64,000 nucleotides of DNA from the NCBI GenBank assembly GCA_903851195.1, contig CAINNJ010000004.1, positions 62,001-126,000 on the forward strand, given 5' to 3'. The notes beneath the pieces are model-generated. The model ran no database searches, was not told where the DNA came from, and worked only from the letters and a program-made list of their open reading frames with translations. This DNA is from an uncultured Acidobacteriia bacterium. GTDB lineage: Bacteria; Acidobacteriota; Terriglobia; Bryobacterales; Bryobacteraceae. The translations under genes and the position numbers were made by a program. Position 1 is the first letter of the stretch, and every line of letters begins with the position of its first letter. This document shows positions 57,980 through 64,000 of this stretch, one piece after another.

Positions 57980-60655
57980 ATGCGCCTAATCCGCGGCGCG
58001 CCCGGCACCGGCAGAACCTCGCTCGTTTTTCGTGAGTTCAAAGCGGCTTTACGCAGCGGCCGGCGCGACATGCGTCTGGTCGTTCCCACGGCCACGCTGG
58101 TGCGGCATTTCCAGCATGAACTGGCTCGCGATGGCGCGGTGTTGCCGCCGGGCTCGGTCATTTCCCTGAGTCGCTTCGCCTTTGAGCGGGCGCCGGACTG
58201 CCGCCTGGTCCCGGACGGGCTGCTGCGCGCCATTGTGCGCGACGCTCTGCGGCGTCTGCAACCAGCCGAATTCGCCGAAGTGTCGGGCACCGAAGGCATG
58301 ACGTCCACGCTGTTAGAGACCATCGCACTCTTCGAAAACGCCGGCTGCACGGTGGATCAACTCAGCACCATCGGCCGCAGGCTGACGCCGCATGGAAAAG
58401 CTTTCGGAAAAATCTGGCGCGAGGTGGACCGGGCCGTCGCAGCCGCGGGTTATCACTCGCGCGTGCAGGTGCTGCGTGCCGCCGCCGCGAACACCACGCG
58501 CATTCCGGTGTGGATGGACGGCTTCCTGAACTTCAGTCCGGCCGAACGCGAGTGGATCGCCGCGCTGGCGAAATCCTGCGATCTGACGCTGACGTTGAGC
58601 GACGCGCGCGGCGCGGATGAGATCCGCCGCTTCGCCCTTTCATTGGGCGCCGAAGAGCGTCTGCTGACCGGCGCGGCGCGCAGACCCGGCGCGACAATCG
58701 TCGCGGCGACATCGCCCGAACGGGAAGCCGATGAGATCGCGCGGCGGATTCTTTCGGCTCGCGCGGCGGGCACGGAGTTCCGTGAGATCGGCGTGGCGCT
58801 GCGCGACGCGTCGTCCTATTTACCGCTGCTGCAGGGCACGCTGGAGCGGTTCGGCATCCCGGCGCGATTCTATTTCGCCGCACCTCTGCGCCGGCATCCG
58901 GCAGCCGTGTTTCTCGGCGGTCTGGTGCAGAATGTTCTGACCGGCTGGGAGTTCGGCGCGGCGCTCGAAACGCTGCAGGCGCACCCGGCCTGGGGAAGCA
59001 GCGCGGCATTCGACCGCTTCGATTTCAAGGTCCGCGAAGCCATGCCGGGAGCGGGCGCCACCGCGCTGCTGGCGCTCTGCGAAGAAGATTTTACGAAGCG
59101 GCTGAGTGCCTGTCTGGCCCTCGACACGTGGCGCGACGATGTCGCAAGACCCCGCGACTGGGCGCATCGCCTGGAGCAGATGGCCGAGCGCCTGTATCGC
59201 CCGGGCATGCTCACGCCGGCGGCCGATCACACCGCGCTCGCCATGGAACGTAGCCAGACCGCGGCGCTCGGCGCGTGGGTGGATTCGGTCTCGTCCGCGA
59301 CCGCGTTCTGGGCGGATCAGGAAGCGCCGGTCTCTCTCGCCGATTTCTGGCGCGTGGCGGAGGAAACGCTGCAAAGCGCTTCCGTCCCGCTGGCCGACGA
59401 CCGGCGGGACGTGGTCCACGTGATGAGCGTCTACGAAGCGCGCCAGTGGGATGTTTCCATGCTCTTCGTCTGCGGCATGACGGATCGCGATTTCCCGAAG
59501 CGGAACCCGCCGAATCTGTTGTTCCCGGACGGCGATATCGAACCGTTGCGCAAGGCCGGCATTCCGCTGCGCAAGGCTGCCGATCAGGATCGCGAAGAGG
59601 CGCACCTTTGGGAAGCGCTGAAGACCCGCGCGCAGGACGCCTTGATTCTGACATATCCCGAGCACGATGCCGGGGGCCGCAGCACGCACTCCTCGCGATA
59701 TCTGACAGAAATGCAGGCCGATATCCAGACCGCCCGCCTGAGCCGCGCCACGCCCGCCGTGGTGATCGAGAGCGCCGGGCTGGCGGGCCATATCGAACCG
59801 CCCGATCTGCTCAACGGCCTCGCCGCGCAGCACCGGCGCATCAGTCTCACGGCGCTCGAAGACCTGACGCAGTGTCGGTTCAAATTCTTCGCGGGCCGCA
59901 CGCTGAACCTGCGTGCGCGTCCGGAACGCCCGCAGGAACGCCTGCAGCCGAAGATCACCGGTCTGATTCTCCACGAAGCGCTGGAAGCCTGGCTCAACAA
60001 CAATCGCCAGGGAGATTTCGTGGATCTCTTCGAAACCGCGTTCGATAAGATGGTCCGCGAAAAACACCTGCCGCCGGGCTACCGGCTGGAAGTGGAGCGT
60101 ATCAACCTTCGCGCCATCGCGGGCCGGGTGAGCGCCACGGAGCAGTGGACGCCGCTTTCTTCCGAAGCCGAAGTGGAACTGACGCTCGATTTTCCCGGCG
60201 GCATCACGGTGGCCTGCCGCGTGGACCGCATCGACCACATGTCCGAGACCGACTGCATCATCCTCGACTACAAGAGCAGCAAAACGGTGCGCGTGGAACA
60301 GATGGTGGAAAGCCAGGTCAAACTGCAGGGTCCGCTTTACGCGTTGGCGGTCCGCGAAAAACTGCACCTGAACACGCTCGCCATGATGTACGTGGCGGTG
60401 CGGGAAGACAAGCGCTTCGGCTGGGGCGAAGTGCCGGGCGCGAATCTGGAACTGAAGCCCATTCCGCCGAACTGGATCGATGCCGCGCGCGACCGCTCCA
60501 TCGAACGCATCGAGAGCTTTCTCGGCGGCGCCATTCACGCCGAACCGGCCGAGCCCGACAGCTGCCGCTGGTGCGATTTCCAGCATGGTTGCCGCGTGGA
60601 GCAGAAGGCGCTTGTCATGATCGCGGGTCACGAGCCGGTGGTGCAGGGTGATTGA
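57980..60655 (+). CDS. AddB-like helicase-nuclease subunit
   Basis: 891 residues. The N-terminus has a P-loop, but with Arg for the conserved Lys (GAPGTGRTS, residues about 6-14), so ATP hydrolysis may be lost. The middle is a UvrD-like scaffold (VHVMSVYEARQWDVSMLFVCGM resembles motif V). The C-terminus is a PD-(D/E)XK nuclease: LHEALEAWL, RVDRIDHMSETDCIILDYKSS. A Cys first in LTQCRFKF and then CRWCDFQHGC (Cx2Cx5C) make an Fe-S cage, as in AddB. Function by family: resection of double-strand breaks to load RecA. The start is ATG 57980. It overlaps the AddA-like gene by 8 nt. Confidence 0.88.
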   Translation: MRLIRGAPGTGRTSLVFREFKAALRSGRRDMRLVVPTATLVRHFQHELARDGAVLPPGSVISLSRFAFERAPDCRLVPDGLLRAIVRDALRRLQPAEFAEVSGTEGMTSTLLETIALFENAGCTVDQLSTIGRRLTPHGKAFGKIWREVDRAVAAAGYHSRVQVLRAAAANTTRIPVWMDGFLNFSPAEREWIAALAKSCDLTLTLSDARGADEIRRFALSLGAEERLLTGAARRPGATIVAATSPEREADEIARRILSARAAGTEFREIGVALRDASSYLPLLQGTLERFGIPARFYFAAPLRRHPAAVFLGGLVQNVLTGWEFGAALETLQAHPAWGSSAAFDRFDFKVREAMPGAGATALLALCEEDFTKRLSACLALDTWRDDVARPRDWAHRLEQMAERLYRPGMLTPAADHTALAMERSQTAALGAWVDSVSSATAFWADQEAPVSLADFWRVAEETLQSASVPLADDRRDVVHVMSVYEARQWDVSMLFVCGMTDRDFPKRNPPNLLFPDGDIEPLRKAGIPLRKAADQDREEAHLWEALKTRAQDALILTYPEHDAGGRSTHSSRYLTEMQADIQTARLSRATPAVVIESAGLAGHIEPPDLLNGLAAQHRRISLTALEDLTQCRFKFFAGRTLNLRARPERPQERLQPKITGLILHEALEAWLNNNRQGDFVDLFETAFDKMVREKHLPPGYRLEVERINLRAIAGRVSATEQWTPLSSEAEVELTLDFPGGITVACRVDRIDHMSETDCIILDYKSSKTVRVEQMVESQVKLQGPLYALAVREKLHLNTLAMMYVAVREDKRFGWGEVPGANLELKPIPPNWIDAARDRSIERIESFLGGAIHAEPAEPDSCRWCDFQHGCRVEQKALVMIAGHEPVVQGD

Positions 60656-63600
60656 TCTGATGACGCCCGTGCGCTCCGGGCCCAAATTCACCGCTTCGCA
60701 GCAGGAGGCGATCGAGTATCGCGCCATGGACGCCTGCGTGGTGGCAGGCCCGGGTTCGGGCAAGACCACGGTTCTGGTGGAGCGCTTCCGCAGGCTGATT
60801 GAAGACCACCGCTTCGACGTGCGCGAGATTCTCGCCATCACGTTCACCGAGAAGGCCGCGGCGAACATGAAGGCGAAGCTGGCGGAGAAGTTCGCGCATG
60901 ATCCGCTCCGTCTGCGGGATCTGGAAGGCGCCTGGGTCTCCACCATCCACGGCTTCTGCGCAAGGCTGCTCAAAGAAAACGCCATCGCGGCCGGTATCGA
61001 CCCGCGCTTCAGCGTGCTGGATGCGCGGGAGTCCGACGACATGCAGGCCGAATGCCTGAACGCCGCGCTCGACGAACTGGTGGCGGAGCGAAAGGAAGCC
61101 GCGCTGGAACTGATCGGCATCCTGCAGACGCCCTGGATTCAGGGCGATCTGAAGAGTTCGTACGACGGGATGCGCTCGGCTGGCAGGACGGTGGAGGAAA
61201 CGCGGGCGATGGCGAGTCCGCTGGCCGCCGTGACGCCTTCCGGCGCGGCTTTCGAGTTGCGGCGCCTGCTCTCCCTCTGGCCACCGCGTTTGCAACTGAC
61301 CGACGCGCGAAAGCGCCAACAGGACGAGTTGCTGGAATGGGCGCAGCGCATGGCGGAAGCCGACGACGCGCCGCTTCCCGAACTCCTGAAGCTGATCAAA
61401 GCCTGCCCGCTGCACCTGGGCCGGGTCGCCGATTCTGTCAAGACGGAGATGGCGGCGTACAAAGAGAATCTGCCGAAGTTTGCCGCGGCGGTGACGGACT
61501 CGCACACCGCACGCTATCGGGCGCTGGTCTTCGACGTCCTGACCCGCTTCGATGCGCTCTATAACGAGCGCAAGGCGCGCGCGGGCGTGCTCGATTTCAA
61601 CGATCTGGAACGTCGCAGCATCGAACTGCTGCGCCGTGACAAAACCGTGCGGGAGCGCGTGCGAGCGCAGTTCCGCCAAATCATGCTCGACGAGTTTCAG
61701 GACATCAACGAGCAGCAGGCGGAACTGATCCGGCTGATTCGCGGCGAGAATGTGTTCTTCGCCGTGGGCGATGTGAACCAGTCCATCTACGGCTTCCGGC
61801 ACGCGCAGCCGGAGATCTTTCACCGCTACCGCAAAGAGGTGGAGGACGCGGGCAAGCACTCCACCGGCCTGCTGCACAACTTCCGCAGCCGGGCGGAAAT
61901 TCTGAGCTGCGTGGAAGCGCTGCTGAATTCCACGCAGGGGATCGAGGCGCGCGAACTGGTGGCCGGCGCGTCGTTCCGCGAAAAATCGGGGTCGTCGATC
62001 GAAGTGTTTCGCGCGGTGCATGAGGATAAGGACGAAGCGTCTCTGCGCGAGGCCCGCTGGATCGCCCACCGCATTCTGCAACTGCGCGGCGAACTGGAGA
62101 TCGGTCCGCCGGAGAAGCCCGCGCGCGCGGATTTCGGCGACTTCGCGGTGCTGTGCCGCAACAGTGAATCGATGAAACCGATTCTGGACGAGTTCGACCG
62201 CGCGAAGATTCCCTATGTGTGCGGCCGGCGGCAATCGTTCCTGCTCTCGCGCGAGGGCCTGGATATTTCGGCGCTGCTGCGGGTGATCGCGAATCCGCGC
62301 GACGGCGTGGCGCTGGGGACCTTGCTGCGGTCCACTCTGGTGGGCCTCAGCGACGAGGCCCTGTTGCGGTTGAAGCTGAACGGCAACGCGGTGGGCGCGG
62401 GGCTGCGACAGCCGCTCACCGGCTTCAGCGAAGCCGATACGCGCCGCATCGAACGGTTCAACGCAGGCCTGATGCGCTGGCGCGCCGGTCAGCAGATCGT
62501 GCCGCTCGACGTGCTGATCTCGCGGGCCCTGTCCGATTGCGGTTTCGAGTGGACGCCGGGGTCTCTGGCCGGCATCAACGTGGAAGCGTTTCTGCATCTG
62601 GCGAGAACCCGCGGCAATGACCGATCATTGCTCGATTTTCTGCGCGAACTCGAAAGCATCGAGGGCGCGGTGAGCGCGGAATCCGAACTCTCCGACGCGG
62701 ACCAGGGCAATTGCGTCCAGGTGATGACGGCCCATGCCGCAAAGGGCCTGGAGTTCCCGGTCACCATTATCGCCGGCATGGAAAAGGGCACGCAGCGGAG
62801 TTCCGCCGCGATCACCTTCACGGCGGAATTCGGCCTCGGCATCAAGTGGAAAGATCCGTTCAGTGACGACGGGCTGAAAGACTCCTGGGCGCTGGCCAAC
62901 AGCGAGTATCTGAAGAAGCGCGAAAAGGATGAAATGGCGCGCCTGCTCTACGTCGCAATGACGCGCGCGGAGGAGCACCTGATTCTTTCGTACTCCGCGG
63001 GCAAACAGCGCGCGGGCGGCTGGGCGAAGTGGGTGGAAGACTATTTCGGCGCTCGGGTGAGGATTCTGGAAGAAGACCCGCCGGTGCTCACCGCCGCTGC
63101 CGCCGGTCCGCGCGAAAGGGCGGAAGTGATGGTGCTTCCCCGCCCCGTGCCGCGCGATCAGCACGACACCGCCGTGAACGTGACGTCGCTCGCGCTCTTC
63201 GCCAACTGCGCGCGCAAATATTACCTGCAGCGGTATGTGGGCTGGACTTCGGGCAGACCCGCGCGGTTCGATCCGGAGGCCGTAGCGCGAGTAGATGACG
63301 ACGGTGTTTCCGCCGCCGAACTGGGCTCTCTGGTTCACGAGGTACTGGCGGGCAAGACCGGTGAGTATCCGCCCGAAGCGCATCAACTGGCGGACGTGTT
63401 TCTGACGAGCGAACTCGGTCAACGCGCGGCCTCGGCTGTTCGCGCCGAACGCGAGTGGGATTTCATCGCGGATATCGATGGCACGCTGGTACGCGGGTCC
63501 ATCGATCTCTGGTTCGAAGAAAAAGGCACCGGTATCTGCCTGGTGGACTACAAAACCGACGCCCCGCCCGTGCGTCCCGCCGATTACGCGCCGCAGTTGG

Positions 63601-63839
63601 CGATCTACGCTCTGGCGATGGAGCGGGCTTTCGGCGTGCGTCCTGAGAAGGCGTATCTGCATTTTCTGCGGCCGAATCTGATCGCTGAAGTGCAACTGGA
63701 TCCCGAAACGCTCGCGCAGGCGCGCGACCTGATCGCGCAGTTACGAGACGCGCAGAACAGTCTTCGCTTCGACCTCAACGAAGGCGAGCACTGCAAGGCG
63801 TGTCCGTATTACCGCTCGCTCTGCCCGAGCACCGTCTGA
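60648..63839 (+). CDS. AddA-like UvrD/Rep helicase-nuclease subunit with Fe-S cage
   Basis: 1063 residues, GTG start 60648 or ATG 60660. All SF1 helicase motifs are seen: I GPGSGKTT, Ia ITFTEKAAANM, II LDEFQDINEQQAE, III GDVNQSIYGFR, V TAHAAKGLEF, and VI YVAMTRAEEHL. The C-terminal PD-(D/E)XK nuclease has LVHEVLAG and RGSIDLWFEEKGTGICLVDYKTD. Four Cys (CARKYYLQRY, then CKACPYYRSLC) frame it like an Fe-S cluster, a trait usually reported for AddB rather than AddA. It should drive ATP-dependent unwinding with the upstream subunit. It overlaps a convergent oxygenase gene by 31 nt. Confidence 0.9.
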   Translation: MIDLMTPVRSGPKFTASQQEAIEYRAMDACVVAGPGSGKTTVLVERFRRLIEDHRFDVREILAITFTEKAAANMKAKLAEKFAHDPLRLRDLEGAWVSTIHGFCARLLKENAIAAGIDPRFSVLDARESDDMQAECLNAALDELVAERKEAALELIGILQTPWIQGDLKSSYDGMRSAGRTVEETRAMASPLAAVTPSGAAFELRRLLSLWPPRLQLTDARKRQQDELLEWAQRMAEADDAPLPELLKLIKACPLHLGRVADSVKTEMAAYKENLPKFAAAVTDSHTARYRALVFDVLTRFDALYNERKARAGVLDFNDLERRSIELLRRDKTVRERVRAQFRQIMLDEFQDINEQQAELIRLIRGENVFFAVGDVNQSIYGFRHAQPEIFHRYRKEVEDAGKHSTGLLHNFRSRAEILSCVEALLNSTQGIEARELVAGASFREKSGSSIEVFRAVHEDKDEASLREARWIAHRILQLRGELEIGPPEKPARADFGDFAVLCRNSESMKPILDEFDRAKIPYVCGRRQSFLLSREGLDISALLRVIANPRDGVALGTLLRSTLVGLSDEALLRLKLNGNAVGAGLRQPLTGFSEADTRRIERFNAGLMRWRAGQQIVPLDVLISRALSDCGFEWTPGSLAGINVEAFLHLARTRGNDRSLLDFLRELESIEGAVSAESELSDADQGNCVQVMTAHAAKGLEFPVTIIAGMEKGTQRSSAAITFTAEFGLGIKWKDPFSDDGLKDSWALANSEYLKKREKDEMARLLYVAMTRAEEHLILSYSAGKQRAGGWAKWVEDYFGARVRILEEDPPVLTAAAAGPRERAEVMVLPRPVPRDQHDTAVNVTSLALFANCARKYYLQRYVGWTSGRPARFDPEAVARVDDDGVSAAELGSLVHEVLAGKTGEYPPEAHQLADVFLTSELGQRAASAVRAEREWDFIADIDGTLVRGSIDLWFEEKGTGICLVDYKTDAPPVRPADYAPQLAIYALAMERAFGVRPEKAYLHFLRPNLIAEVQLDPETLAQARDLIAQLRDAQNSLRFDLNEGEHCKACPYYRSLCPSTV

Positions 63840-64000
63840 TCGAACGCAAACAGTAACTCCTCACGCCGGGAGTAAGGACCAGGCGTATAGGCGCGCGACT
63901 GAATGCCCAACTGCGAAAGCTCCACGATCTTCCAGTCTTCGCGGTTCGTGAGGTCCCAGAAATCCACCGCGTCGTCGGCCTGAAAATCCGCTTTGGCCAT
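63809..64000 (-). CDS. C-terminal fragment of a probable Rieske ring-hydroxylating oxygenase alpha subunit
   Basis: 63 residues to the stop at 63809. The sequence FWDLTNREDWKIVELSQLGIQSRAYTPGPYSRREELLFAFDQTVLG fits the end of the alpha-subunit catalytic domain of Rieske (2Fe-2S) oxygenases, where such a 'N-Q/E-D-W-x-x-x-E/C-L-x-Q-x-G-x-x-S-x-A-Y-x-P-G-P-Y' run is typical. The ATG at 64000 is the last base of the window and is probably internal, so the gene continues beyond the edge. Which substrate family it belongs to cannot be judged. Confidence 0.55.
   Translation of the reverse strand: MAKADFQADDAVDFWDLTNREDWKIVELSQLGIQSRAYTPGPYSRREELLFAFDQTVLGQSER

Noticed and set aside
58820-61120. Long minus-strand frame of 766 residues opposite the AddAB-like genes
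   Set aside because: It is Arg-, His- and Gln-rich, lacks any domain, spans two real genes and arises from high-GC antisense codons. The same applies to frames at 197-1879, 7190-9058, 10963-13059, 46456-48141 and 60615-62597 (all minus).

Overview
The window is a high-GC bacterial chromosome segment, most likely from an Acidobacteriota member of the Bryobacterales/Solibacter type. Three things suggest this: two separate pairs of DUF1549/DUF1553 (PSD1) and DUF1501 secreted proteins, a cell-surface protein ending in a TIGR03437-like ('Solibacter' C-terminal) beta domain, and the high density of sigma-54 activators, response regulators and secreted proteins. Nothing looks like a prophage, insertion sequence, CRISPR array, rRNA or tRNA.

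Layout. 2-6404: 3' part of a GH-D-like glycosidase, a secreted propeller-like protein, then argS-coaX-coiled-coil protein. 6405-6829: an RNA-rich intergenic region with a CRP-like palindrome, a structured putative sRNA with two anti-Shine-Dalgarno hairpin loops and an intrinsic terminator, then a promoter made of 21-bp tandem repeats. 6830-13404: DUF1549/1553, DUF1501 and error-prone polymerase dnaE2 in one tight unit. 13413-15834: OsmC and a hybrid histidine kinase. 16170-21340: Ig-repeat surface protein, a cytosolic orphan substrate-binding protein and a divergent FUSC exporter. 21285-31803: sigma-54 activator, MFS-PlsC fusion, DUF2339 membrane protein and the second DUF1501/PSD1 pair. 31857-34102: HppD plus a HisC-type aminotransferase (tyrosine catabolism). 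34346-42469: REC-PilZ, a LuxR regulator and a five-gene overlapping operon joining an HD-GYP/GAF/GGDEF enzyme to a peptide ABC importer. 42694-48381: second sigma-54 activator, esterase, small proteins, speA. 48444-57897: retropepsin-like protein, hemA-ccsA, Uma2-mtaB, HEAT protein, ABC exporter with an altered Walker B motif, ogt, PhyH and a zinc ribbon. 57980-63839: AddB/AddA-like helicase-nuclease. 63809-64000: C-terminus of a probable Rieske oxygenase alpha subunit.

How it works together. Most units are housekeeping: translation, CoA, tetrapyrrole, polyamine and tRNA modification, and DNA repair (DnaE2, Ogt, AddAB). The rest form sensing and secretion units. The most coherent accessory locus is 34346-42694, where c-di-GMP synthesis/degradation, a c-di-GMP receptor and peptide uptake lie together.

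The clearest genome-level signal is that many start codons lie 6-11 nt after a -10-like hexamer with no usable Shine-Dalgarno, so leaderless transcription appears common. Start codons were chosen partly on this basis. All motif readings were made by eye; no database search or folding program was run.
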